Both the position numbers and the translations under genes were made by a program. Below the pieces are notes generated by a model that was not told the origin of the DNA, searched no databases, and saw only the letters and a list, made by a program, of their open reading frames with translations. Of a stretch of DNA of 12,489 bases, positions 1 to 6,066 are shown in pieces. Origin of the DNA: Baffinella frigidus (Eukaryota > Cryptophyceae > Cryptomonadales > Baffinellaceae); the NCBI GenBank assembly GCA_026770585.1, contig MU647835.1, positions 20,017 through 32,505 on the forward strand. The letters are read 5' to 3'. Positions within the stretch are counted from its first letter, which is position 1. Every line of letters begins with the position of its first letter.

Positions 1-586
1 GGGACTTTTTACTACACGATTCATATCATGGTAGGTGCATATCATGGCATAAAAGTCTTCTCTAAACATGCTTTTTTCAATGTTTTTGTATCATCCTAGG
101 TGCATATCATGATATGAATAGCATATCATGATATGAAAAAAAGGCCTACGATGGCATAAAAACACAGCCGTACGACGACATGTCGATGCTATCATGACAT
201 CTCCCTAGATGGGAGCGATTCAGCCGCCGAATCTTCCTCGAATCTTCCCTACGGAATCTTTCCCTACGGTATCTCCTAGGACCTGGGTGATTGGGGCATA
301 GGCAATTTACGTGTAGTAAAAAGGAGTTCCAAATCAGAATTCGGAAAGATTTGCGGCGGAAATTCGGATCACGTGCGGCCCACAACTCAAGACGTAAAAT
401 GCCAGGTTCATTTTTTTTTCGCCAGTGCACCAGCCCTGGACGAGACCTTCAAAACGACCTAAAGGTTGACATGGCCACGAGCCCTCGGTCATGCCGCAAA
501 TATACGTCAAAACAGAGTTCCAATACAGGGTAGACCCCTTCGTATGCCACAAAAGGGCCCAAAATTTTTCGCCTCCGGCGCTAAAG
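1..586. other. Non-coding AT-rich flank with short repeats
   Basis: No convincing gene is seen here; the short open frames lack any recognisable motif and overlap on both strands. The first 135 bases contain repeated GGTGCATATCATG and GGCATAAAA motifs. They also contain two copies of the perfect 14-bp palindrome CATATCATGATATG, at 103-116 and 122-135. Bases 228-274 hold near-tandem copies of GAATCTTCCCTACGG. These look like decayed repeats; no function is inferred. Confidence 0.6.
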
Positions 587-608
587 CCCCCCCCCCGGGG
601 GGGGGGGG
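587..608. repeat. C10-G12 self-complementary homopolymer junction
   Basis: A run of ten C is directly followed by about twelve G, flanked by AG on the left and CT on the right. The whole stretch is therefore nearly self-complementary. It could form a very stable GC hairpin or G-rich structure, and it is also a place where read length errors are likely. It lies 14 bp before the next inverted repeat. Confidence 0.8.
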
Positions 609-622
609 CTGACATAGCACAG

Positions 623-670
623 GGCTTAAGATAGCATTGGAAATCCCGCCCGGTCGTGCTATCTTAAGCC
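623..670. repeat. Perfect 14-bp inverted repeat, 20-nt loop
   Basis: GGCTTAAGATAGCA at 623-636 pairs perfectly with TGCTATCTTAAGCC at 657-670 across a 20-base loop. No T-run follows and no gene ends here, so a terminator reading is not supported. It is one of a series of hairpins between 587 and 833. Confidence 0.85.
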
Positions 671-691
671 TACATCCACTGTATGCGATGC

Positions 692-736
692 AGTCGCATC
701 ACGTACGAGATGCGACTCTATCACGTACGAGATGCG
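692..736. repeat. Hairpin overlapping a 22-bp tandem repeat
   Basis: AGTCGCATC (692-700) pairs with GATGCGACT (709-717) around ACGTACGA. The segment ATCACGTACGAGATGCG occurs at 698-714 and again at 720-736, a 22-bp period. The tandem copy and the stem share bases, so a palindrome appears to have been partly duplicated. Confidence 0.8.
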
Positions 737-878
737 TCTCAAACAAAATGCTTTCGTACAATGTATTTCAGGAATTTTTGGGAACATCTTTTCAAAAAAC
801 GTCTGGCCAAGGGAAAAGATGTTCCCCAAAATTGAAAAAAATCCCCTTGGTCTGGCTATCTCAAAAACAAAATGCTTT
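737..878. repeat. Direct repeat pair bracketing a 21-bp-arm hairpin
   Basis: Bases 773-793 pair with 813-833 (core GGGAACATCTTTTC / GAAAAGATGTTCCC, one mismatch over 21 bp) around a 19-base loop. The hairpin is bracketed by a direct repeat, TCTCAAACAAAATGCTTT at 737-754 and a copy with a 2-base indel at 859-878. The layout could be a small foldback insertion, but the direct repeats do not abut the arms, so it is left as a repeat. Confidence 0.7.
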
Positions 879-987
879 GGAGCCTTCAAATACCCTTCTA
901 GATTCTTCCATGAAGGAACCTCGTGACTTATGGTTTTTCGCCGACTTGAAGCGATTCTATTCCCGGTTCAAGGTGGCGAGAATCATT

Positions 988-1179
988 TTCTTCCGTGATT
1001 GACTTTACAAGTGTTTTTATATGTTTTTTTGCACCGCAGACTGCCTGATTTCGGACGACATCTCGTACAAATGCCGTTGATTACCGAGAAACAGAAAACC
1101 TGCAATCGAAAGTCAATTGTTTCCGTCTCAGAAACGTTCGGCCGCGATAAAATCACTTGTAAAGTCGATCGCGGAAGAA
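988..1179. mobile_element. 192-bp foldback (MITE-like) element upstream of the gene
   Basis: Terminal arms of 33 bp at 988-1020 and 1147-1179 are inverted copies with three mismatches; the shared core is GACTTTACAAGTG. The 126-bp centre has no coding potential. Structure alone suggests a small non-autonomous inverted-repeat element; no clear target-site duplication was found and no matching transposase is in the window. It lies about 190 bp before the phosphodiesterase start codon, so it could contribute promoter or 5'-leader sequence. That is inference. Confidence 0.6.
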
Positions 1180-1372
1180 TTGCTAGACAGTCACTTTTAG
1201 GCACACGTGTCGGACGTGATAAAAGATAAGGCCAATTGATGGTCACGGCACGGAGATAGGTCTAAAGGTAAGTAAGATAGCCCAGTCAGCTGAGATCTGA
1301 GGATCTCCCCCCTTGTGAAGAAGCAGCCTGAGAAGAACCACCCCACTGAAAACACCAAGAGGTGCACAATCC
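1180..1372 (+). promoter_or_regulatory. Probable promoter/5' leader of the phosphodiesterase
   Basis: This is the intergenic stretch just before the coding region. An AT-rich GATAAAAGATAAG motif lies at 1218-1230. A textbook splice-donor sequence, AAG|GTAAGT, occurs at 1265-1273, and pyrimidine-rich sequence followed by AG lies at about 1306-1326, so a short intron in the 5' untranslated leader is possible. An in-frame TGA at 1316-1318 shows that the unspliced frame does not extend upstream of 1373. No transcription start can be placed from sequence alone. Confidence 0.35.
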
Positions 1373-3166
1373 ATGACAGAGCTTCACCCGACACGACGTA
1401 GCCGACGCCAAGAACAACACGCACCCCCATCGTTTGAAATGGACGCCCATGGCGGCTGCACCTCCGAGGACAGCAGCCCCATCTTCTCTCGATGCACCTC
1501 CGCCACGGACCTGAGCTTCCTCGACCTCGATGGCTTCTTCGAGAGGAGCATGCGCATGGAAGCGGCCAAGGTCCCCGTACGCCGCTCGTTGCGCAGAGTG
1601 GTGTCCAATGAGAAGCAGGAGAGCCCCGAACGCGTCGGCAGCGCCGCCATCACCGCCTGCAACGTCCTCTCGCGGACGAACAGCAACGCAGGCCCAACGT
1701 GGTGGCGCGAGAGCGAGCTGCCGGTAGCCCGCAAGCTGCGCCACCGCTCGCGGCGCGAAACCTTGACTCGCCAGCGTTCGGCCCCAGCCGGGGAGGACTG
1801 GCCCGAGGTCGACGACGACGTTCTCGCCTCCTGCAAGAAGGAGCTGCTCAGCTTCACCCTCGACCCAACAGCCCTCACCCATGACGTCCTCTGCCACCTG
1901 GCCCTGGAGATGTTCGTAAGCGCGGGGCTTCCCGCGGGGCTCGCCGAGGACCGCGTGCAACGCTTCATCGTCGCGGTCCGCGCCTCCATGCTCGACAACC
2001 CCTACCACAACTTCTACCACGTGTTCGACGTGATGCAGACGACCCTCGCGCTTTCGACGGTGACCGGGACCATGGCGCGCCTCGACGCCTGGGAGCGCTT
2101 CGGCCTCTTGTCGGCAGCGCTGTGCCACGACTTGGAGCATCCGGGCGTAACCTCCGCGTTCCTCTCCAAGGTGGGCAACTCCGCGCACGGTTACAAGAAC
2201 CTCATCTTCCGGGACGCGCTCCTCGAGAAGCACCACGCTCTCCGCGCGCTCGGCGTCATGGTCGACCGCGACATCGGCATCCTCGACGGGCTCGACTCGA
2301 GGGAGTACTACCAGTTCCGCGGCTCTGTTTCCAAGATTATCCTCGCCACAGATATCTCGAAACACAAGGATTACCTCGGGGATCTCCAGGCGTTCGCGGC
2401 GCGCCGCGCGGAGGACCCGGCGGTGGAGATGAGCAAGCAGATGGCCATGGAGCTCATGGTCAAGTGCGCCGACATCTCCAACGTGATCAAGCCCACAAAG
2501 GTGGCGCGCCGCTGGGCGCTGCGCGTCACTGACGAGTTCTTCGACCAGGGCGACGCCGAGCGCTCCATGGGCATGGAGATCTCGGCCACCTGCGACCGCG
2601 TCACCAAGTCGCGTGTCTCGCTCCAAACCGGATTCATTGACTTCCTCGCCGCCCCCCTCTTCACCAGCCTCGCCGCCGCCTTCCCCGCGGCGCGCGGCTT
2701 GGATGCCCCGATCGCGCAGCTCGCAGCGAACCGCGCGTCCTACGCGCTCTGCTCCGACGTCGAGCTCGAGATGTCGCGCGACCTGCTGCGCTCCGACTCG
2801 TCCTCCTCGGAGATCCCGACAGAGGAGGGTGGCGGGGGCTCTTCCGTCGGCTCGCGCGACGAGCAGTGCGACTCTCCGTCCTCCGAGACCCACGAGCCGC
2901 CTCTCGTGCCTCAAATGGTGCCTAGCCAGCCGGGGTCAAGCAGGGTTGAGTGGTTCATGGTTGCGCGGGGGGGGGGCGGGGTGGAGGTTGTGTCGGAACG
3001 CGCGGGGTGCTCCCGCCTGCCCCCTTCTGCGACGCAGACGGTGGTTCCGGGGGTTTATAGGAGTCGCTTCGAGACGAAGGAGGTGGCGGTGGTGAGCAAG
3101 CCGTCAACAAGCAGGGTTGAGTGGTTTATGGTTGCGCGGGGCTGGAGTGGGGTGGAGGTTGGGTGA
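1373..3166 (+). CDS. Class I 3',5'-cyclic-nucleotide phosphodiesterase, 597 aa
   Basis: The product should hydrolyse cAMP and/or cGMP to the 5'-monophosphate, ending second-messenger signals. The catalytic domain spans about residues 160-465. Seen in order: NPYHNFYH (209-216), where H212 fits the catalytic acid and H216 a metal ligand; CHDLEHPG, giving metal ligands H252/D253 and H256; LEKHH (284-288); ATDISKH (D327); KCADISN, giving metal ligand D367 and N370; and LQTGF, giving the purine-binding glutamine Q418 and clamp F421. The ATD.SKH and CAD.SN wording resembles PDE1/PDE4-type enzymes, but substrate choice cannot be read. Residues 1-150 are basic, low in complexity and contain RRET- and RQRS-like possible kinase sites. 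No GAF, PAS, signal peptide or membrane segment is seen, so it is probably soluble. Residues 470-597 are Ser/Gly-rich, with a 57-codon duplication. The start is the first Met after an in-frame TGA; Met23 (1439) has better context (G at -3, G at +4). The HD signature's usual Asn is Ser261. Confidence 0.93.
   Translation: MTELHPTRRSRRQEQHAPPSFEMDAHGGCTSEDSSPIFSRCTSATDLSFLDLDGFFERSMRMEAAKVPVRRSLRRVVSNEKQESPERVGSAAITACNVLSRTNSNAGPTWWRESELPVARKLRHRSRRETLTRQRSAPAGEDWPEVDDDVLASCKKELLSFTLDPTALTHDVLCHLALEMFVSAGLPAGLAEDRVQRFIVAVRASMLDNPYHNFYHVFDVMQTTLALSTVTGTMARLDAWERFGLLSAALCHDLEHPGVTSAFLSKVGNSAHGYKNLIFRDALLEKHHALRALGVMVDRDIGILDGLDSREYYQFRGSVSKIILATDISKHKDYLGDLQAFAARRAEDPAVEMSKQMAMELMVKCADISNVIKPTKVARRWALRVTDEFFDQGDAERSMGMEISATCDRVTKSRVSLQTGFIDFLAAPLFTSLAAAFPAARGLDAPIAQLAANRASYALCSDVELEMSRDLLRSDSSSSEIPTEEGGGGSSVGSRDEQCDSPSSETHEPPLVPQMVPSQPGSSRVEWFMVARGGGGVEVVSERAGCSRLPPSATQTVVPGVYRSRFETKEVAVVSKPSTSRVEWFMVARGWSGVEVG
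2937..3161 (+). repeat. In-frame 171-bp-offset duplication in the C-terminal tail
   Basis: A segment of about 54 bp occurs at 2937-2990 and again at 3108-3161, offset by 171 bp (57 codons), so both copies encode SRVEWFMVARG (residues 523 and 580 onward) followed by a Gly/Val-rich stretch. The first copy contains a run of ten G (2967-2976), yet both copies keep the same length and frame. This tail lies outside the catalytic domain and differs in base use from it. It could be coding sequence gained by local duplication, or sequence that is spliced out or untranslated in the real transcript. Confidence 0.75.
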
Positions 3167-3204
3167 GTGTGTAACTGGGGTGGTGGTTGGGTGAGTGTGT
3201 AACT
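3158..3204 (+). terminator. 28-bp tandem repeat over the stop codon, with two TGTAA signals
   Basis: GTTGGGTGAGTGTGTAACT occurs at 3158-3176 and again at 3186-3204 (28-bp period). The first copy contains the TGA stop (3164-3166), which also lies inside a GTGAGT splice-donor-like motif. Each copy carries TGTAA (3170-3174 and 3198-3202), the known polyadenylation signal of chlorophyte green algae. If this organism uses that signal, cleavage would fall shortly downstream. No AATAAA is seen nearby. Confidence 0.4.
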
Positions 3205-3570
3205 GTGCGTTTTGAAGTAAATGTTTCATCCTGTGACAGCGCTGTGTCCGCAGGCTTCTTCTTCTCTCATAGAACTCTCAAGCCTGGAGGTTGAGTGATC
3301 CGAAAGTCTACAAGATTTAATACGAGCCCGCCTCGGTACAGAGGCAGTCCTCAGCCATCTTTTAGGGCCCTAGGCATAGGCCTACTGTAGGGTCCTTGGG
3401 GGGGGCGGTTTCTTATGAGTGGAGTACCCCTGCAGTCCTCAGCCTGTGCGCTCGAGCCGGGTGCTGTCCCTGGGCAGCAGGCCAGGGCTTGGCAGGATAG
3501 GGCGGCAGTTGGCAGGATGGGTTGCCTCGCTCATAAGGAAGCGCATCTCTTCGAGACCCTACAGTAAAGA
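3205..3570. mobile_element. Decayed family A foldback pieces
   Basis: A right half of the family A foldback is visible at about 3364-3432: core GGCATAGGCCTACTGTAGGG, then GGCGGTTTCTTATGAG and GTACCCCTG. Its left arm is replaced, though a TACAGAGG end-like motif remains at 3337-3344. GCAGTCCTCAGCC occurs at both 3344-3356 and 3432-3444. A separate left half (CCTCGCTCATAAGGAAGCGC then GACCCTACAGTA) lies at about 3524-3566, abutting the telomere-like array. Between them GGCAGGATRGG is repeated. No gene is seen. Confidence 0.6.
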
Positions 3571-4200
3571 GTTTGGGGTTTAGGGTTTAGGATCTAGGGT
3601 TTGGGGTTAAGGGATGAGGGTTGAGGGGTGATGGTTGAGGGTTTGAAGTTTAGGGTTCAGGGTTCAGGGTGTAGGGTGTGGGGTGTAGGGTGTAGGATGT
3701 AGGGTGTGCATGTAGGGTTTGGGGTGCAGGTTTTGGGTTCATGGTGCAGGGTTTCGGGGTTCGGGGTTCGGGGTTCGGGTTTAGGTTTTAGCGTTCAGGG
3801 TTCTGGGTTCTGGGTTTCTGGTTGGCGAAACCTCTTTAATAAATTCAGTAATCAGTAATCAGTTGAGGGTTCAGGGTTGAGGGCTCAGGGTTCAGGGTTT
3901 AAGGTTGAGGGTTTAGGTTTTAGGGTCTAGGGTGTTCATGTAGAGTGTAAGTGAACGGTGTAATGTTTAGGGTCTAGGGTGTAGTGTGTAGGGTGTGTGG
4001 TGAAGGTTGTAGGATAGGGTGTAGGGTGTGGGGTGTAGGATGTAGGGTGTAGGGTTTAGGGTGTAGGGTGTACATCTAGGGTGTAGGGTGTAGGTCTGGG
4101 GTTCACGATTCAGAGTTTGGGGTTCTGGGTTTAGGGCTTGGTGATTAGGGTTTAGGGTTTAGGGTTGAGGGTTTACGGTTTACGGTTTAGGGTTTAGGGC
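3571..4200 (+). repeat. G-rich telomere-like array (TTTAGGG derivatives)
   Basis: About 630 bp is made of heptamer-like units on the + strand: TTTAGGG mixed with TTCAGGG, TGTAGGG, TTGAGGG, TTCGGGG and others. Canonical units cluster near the right end (4147-4200). High divergence suggests an old interstitial or subtelomeric array rather than an active terminus. It is interrupted at 3824-3863 by a retroposon-like tail, and its right end runs into a family B foldback. Confidence 0.9.
3824..3863 (+). mobile_element. Truncated retroposon 3' end inside the telomere-like array
   Basis: Forty bases break the telomere pattern. They contain AATAAA (3838-3843) followed by a tail of CAGTAAT, CAGTAAT, CAGT. 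The same sequence, from GGCGAA through AATAAATTCAGTAATCAG, forms the 3' end (on the minus strand) of the insertion at 4905-5408. A shared 3' end with a different 5' limit fits 5' truncation by target-primed reverse transcription. The tail differs in repeat number between the copies, as expected for a short tandem tail. Confidence 0.65.
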
Positions 4201-4220
4201 GGACAGGGGTATCTGGGCTA

Positions 4221-4332
4221 TCCCTGAAGTGGCCAGTAACCTGGCAGTAGGCCCATACGCCCTACCGTAGGGCCCTAGGACCTGCCTAGGACCTCTTCGC
4301 CGTCAAATTTGACAGTATGGCCACTTAAGGGA
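4221..4332. mobile_element. Family B foldback, copy 1 (TA-flanked)
   Basis: The ends are TCCCTGAAGTGGCC on the left and GGCCACTTAAGGGA on the right, inverted with one mismatch, and TA sits at 4219-4220 and 4333-4334. The 112-bp element has a core TACGCCCTACCGTAGGGCCC and a CGTCAAATTTGAC palindrome. No reading frame is present. Three relatives occur in the window (4487, 8041, 11494). TA flanks and short inverted ends fit a non-autonomous Tc1/mariner-like MITE. Confidence 0.75.
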
Positions 4333-4349
4333 TACAAAACTAGAACTTA

Positions 4350-4484
4350 AGAACACAGACCGGATTTGGGCCCCCCGTTTTTTTAAATTAGTTCCAGAGG
4401 GTTGACTGAATATTGCGTTGAGTCATCCCTCAGGTACTAATTGAAGAAATCAGACACCGACTGATGTCGGAGCACCCGTGTTCT
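4350..4484. repeat. Possible small foldback between two family B copies
   Basis: AGAACAC near 4350 is inverted as GTGTTCT at 4478-4484, and both outer edges are TA (4348-4349 and 4485-4486). The paired ends are only about 7-9 bp and the interior is not palindromic, so element status is uncertain. No gene is seen. Confidence 0.35.
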
Positions 4485-4486
4485 TA

Positions 4487-4590
4487 TCCCTTCAGTGGCC
4501 AGTAGGCTCATACGTCCTACGGCAGGGCCTTAGGACCTTCCTAGGGCGAGTTAGGGTGAATATTCACCCTATAGCCATTTAGTATGTTGG
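4487..4590. mobile_element. Family B foldback, copy 2 (right end decayed)
   Basis: It starts TCCCTTCAGTGGCCAGTAGG after TA at 4485-4486 and follows the family core (CATACGTCCTACGGCAGGGC, then GGACC). The right end has decayed to AGCCATTTAGTA near 4573-4584, with a GGTGAATATTCACC palindrome just before it (4555-4568). Same orientation as the copy at 4221. Confidence 0.6.
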
Positions 4591-4598
4591 GAGCTCAA

Positions 4599-4685
4599 AG
4601 AACCTAAAGGGCCTGAAGGTAAAGGGATAGCCCAGATACCCATGTACCTCGACCGACAACGCCTCCACCTAGGACCCCTGCAGTG
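4599..4685. repeat. Spacer repeat preceding family A copies (copy 1 of 3)
   Basis: This stretch begins AGAACCTAAAGGGCC, continues through GGGATAGCCCAGATACCC and CAACGCCTCCACCTA, and ends in CCCTGCAGTGCAGGGG, which is itself an inverted repeat. It recurs at 5489-5576 and 5979-6066, each time directly before a family A foldback. The spacer and foldback have therefore been duplicated together. The GGGATAGCCCAGATACCC part is also found inverted at 4203-4224 next to family B. Confidence 0.7.
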
Positions 4686-4803
4686 CAGGGGTACCTCGCT
4701 CATAAGAAACTGCCCTCCCCCTCGGACTACCCCAGGGGCCTACGCATAGGCCTACTGTAGGGTCCTAGGGAGGAGGCGGTTTCTTATGAGCGAGGTACCC
4801 CTG
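4686..4803. mobile_element. Family A foldback, 118 bp, copy at 4686
   Basis: Long inverted arms: CAGGGGTACCTCGCTCAT on the left and ATGAGCGAGGTACCCCTG on the right. They continue into a C-rich/G-rich inner stem and a core containing GGCATAGG-like and CTACTGTAGGGTCC motifs. It is exactly 118 bp, like the copies at 5640, 7597 and 8417. The right flank is TA and the left flank TG. It is a near-complete palindrome with no coding capacity. Confidence 0.8.
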
Positions 4804-4837
4804 TACATGGAGCCCGTCACTCTGGGAGGGCCACGCG

Positions 4838-4882
4838 CTTTCCTTCCTGTGTTCCCCACCGTGGGGAACACAGGAAGGAAAG
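4838..4882. repeat. Perfect 45-bp palindrome: 22-bp arms, 1-base centre
   Basis: Bases 4838-4859 are the exact reverse complement of 4861-4882, around a single C. The arms run from CTTTCCTTCCTG to GTTCCCCAC. The related position near 5836-5880 has only CTTTCTTTCCTGTATTGCCCACC with no second arm, so the palindrome appears to have formed by inverted duplication in this copy. It is one of the most perfect structures in the window. Confidence 0.85.
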
Positions 4883-4904
4883 CTACAGGGCTACCTCGCT
4901 CTTA

Positions 4905-5408
4905 CTGATTACTGAATTTATTAAAGAGGGTTCGCCGTTACTGCCTAACCCGTGCCATTACCAGACTATGATCGGTCCATGTTATACCCCGCTCAGTCTG
5001 TCTCCGAGGGATGCTCCCCGAAGATTGGCGCGGATGAAGTAACGACGGCGACGAAGGAGAGGTTTGGTAGGTCCACGATGAGGAGTTACTGATTACTGAC
5101 AAATCAATCAGTAATCAACAACAAACAAACCACATAATTTGACCTCATCTATATAGACCTATCATTCCGGGGTCTGGCAGGTCCACGAATTTTGACAGTC
5201 TTATCAGCCTGGTCTCATCGATATAGACCTATCATTCCCCTGGGTTCCAGAAAAGGGAGGAGTCGGATCGGTCAGCCGATCATCAGATCGGTTAGCCAAT
5301 CCAGCTCAAGTCGGCTCCTTCAGAGAGCCGACTCCTCCATCCGGCGACATGTGGTTGAATTTACCCCGTGGCTATTCCGCGATGGTTGTACCACATTTGA
5401 CCTTCCAA
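4905..5408 (-). mobile_element. 504-bp retroposon-like insertion, no coding capacity seen
   Basis: It is inserted into a family A variant and flanked by CTCTTA at 4899-4904 and 5409-5414. On the minus strand it ends with AATAAA (4922-4917) and then TTCAGTAATCAG, the same 3' end found truncated at 3824-3863. The ends are not inverted repeats, which argues against a DNA transposon. Inside are an imperfect 24-bp direct repeat ending TATAGACCTATCATTCC (5145 and 5214) and a TGATTACTGA/TCAGTAATCA hairpin (5090-5117) that resembles a second tail. It may be a composite SINE-like or truncated LINE copy. No reverse transcriptase or clear polymerase III box was recognised. Confidence 0.6.
5256..5338. 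repeat. Multi-hairpin segment inside the retroposon-like insertion
   Basis: GGAGGAGTCGG (5256-5266) pairs with CCGACTCCTCC (5328-5338). Inside this stem, GATCGG-TCAG-CCGATC (5266-5281) forms a perfect hairpin and GATCGGTTAGCC repeats part of it. AGTCGGCT/AGCCGACT (5309-5334) gives an alternative stem that competes for the outer right arm. The branched fold could be an RNA structure of the element, but it does not match a tRNA. Confidence 0.6.
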
Positions 5409-5623
5409 CTCTTAAAAAAGCGCACCCCCCCTAGGACCACCATTGAGCCCTAGGCGCAGCCCTACTGTAGGGTCCTAGGGGGGTGCGCAGAACCTAAAGG
5501 GCCTAAAGGTAAAAGGGATAGCCCAGATACCCCTGTACCTCGACAAACAACGCCTCCACCTATAACCCCTGCAGTGCAGGGGTACCTCGCTCATAAGAAA
5601 CTGCCCTCCACCACGAACCACCC
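5409..5623. repeat. 215-bp direct repeat, first copy (offset 490 bp)
   Basis: This segment recurs at 5899-6113 with only scattered differences. It runs from CTCTTA(A/G)AAAGCGCACC through the family A variant core, the AGAACCTAAAGGGCC spacer and the start of the next family A foldback. The constant 490-bp offset shows a segmental tandem duplication. Later insertion of the 118-bp foldback at 5640-5757 lies just outside the matched part. Confidence 0.85.
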
Positions 5624-5812
5624 CAGGGCCCTACGCATACAGGGGTACCTCACTCATAAGAAACCGCGCCCCCCTAGGACCCTACAGTAGGGCTATGCCT
5701 AGGGCCCTACGGTGGTCCTGGGGGGGGGGGCAGTTTCTTATGAGCGAGTTACCTCTGTAGGCCTACTGTAGGGTCCTAGGGAGGAGGCGGTTTCATAAGC
5801 GAGGTACCCCTG
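5577..5812. mobile_element. Outer family A foldback split by a nested copy
   Basis: The left half (5577-5639) ends GGCCCTACGCATA. The right half resumes GGCCTACTGTAGGGTCC at 5760 and ends GGTACCCCTG at 5812. Removing the nested 118-bp copy and one TA restores the uninterrupted family core seen at 4744-4757. The remaining element is 116 bp, 118 bp if a 2-base loss in TTTCATAAGC (elsewhere TTTCTTATGAGC) is allowed for. Confidence 0.85.
5640..5757. mobile_element. Nested family A foldback, 118 bp, TA duplication
   Basis: It begins CAGGGGTACCTCACTCAT and ends ATGAGCGAGTTACCTCTG, with TA at 5638-5639 and 5758-5759. It is inserted into the centre of another family A copy. Its length equals the copies at 4686, 7597 and 8417. 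The host sequence without it would read GCATAGGCC, so TA is a true target duplication rather than chance flanking sequence. This fits the TA target of the Tc1/mariner superfamily. Confidence 0.9.
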
Positions 5813-5885
5813 TAGCCCGTCACTCTGGGAGGGCCACACGCTTTCTTTCCTGTATTGCCCACCAATACCCTCCCGGAGACACCTA

Positions 5886-5980
5886 CAGGGCTACCTCGCT
5901 CTTAAGAAAGCGCACCCCCCATAGGACCACCATAGGGCCCTAGGCGCAGCCCTACTGTAGGGTCCTAGCGGGGTGCGTAG
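5886..5980. mobile_element. Family A variant foldback, uninterrupted copy
   Basis: It starts after TA (5884-5885) with CAGGGCTACCTCGCTCTTA and continues AGAAAGCGCACCCCCC, core TAGGCGCAGCCCTACTGTAG, ending near GGGGTGCGTAG. The outer right arm of the family is missing; the AGAACCTAAAGGGCC spacer follows instead. It serves as the empty-site reference for the insertion at 4905-5408. Confidence 0.65.
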
Positions 5981-6066
5981 AACCTAAAGGGCCTAAAGGT
6001 AAAAGGGATAGCCCAGATACCCCTGTACCTCGACAAACAACGCCTCCACCTAGAACCCCTGCAGTG

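Larger units (their letters stand above)
4886..5482. mobile_element. Family A variant foldback interrupted by a 504-bp insertion
   Basis: The left part, CAGGGCTACCTCGCTCTTA, ends at 4904. The element resumes at 5409 with CTCTTAAAAAAGCGCACC and runs through the core CTAGGCGCAGCCCTACTGTA to about 5482. The uninterrupted version at 5886-5972 reads CTCGCTCTTAAGAAAGCGC, so the insertion point and the CTCTTA duplication can be read directly. The variant lacks the usual TTATGAGCGAGG right arm. Confidence 0.75.

Noticed and set aside
623-670. Bacterial-type intrinsic terminator
   Set aside because: There is no T-run after the stem, no upstream gene, and the telomere-like arrays identify the DNA as eukaryotic.
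637-1002. 121-codon + strand frame
   Set aside because: It runs through hairpins and direct repeats, has no recognisable domain and overlaps an opposite-strand frame; coding is not supported.
1286-2914. Long open frame of 542 codons on the minus strand
   Set aside because: It is antisense to the phosphodiesterase and arises from the GC-rich third positions of that gene. Its composition (Arg, Gly, Val, His rich) shows no domain, while the + strand has ordered catalytic motifs.
1384-3095. Other + and - frames of 60-200 codons within the gene
   Set aside because: These are shadows of the same GC-rich coding region, with Arg/Ser/Pro-rich low-complexity translations.
5192-5434. 80-codon + strand frame crossing the insertion junction
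   Set aside because: It starts in the retroposon-like insert and ends in the interrupted foldback, so the frame was created by the insertion.
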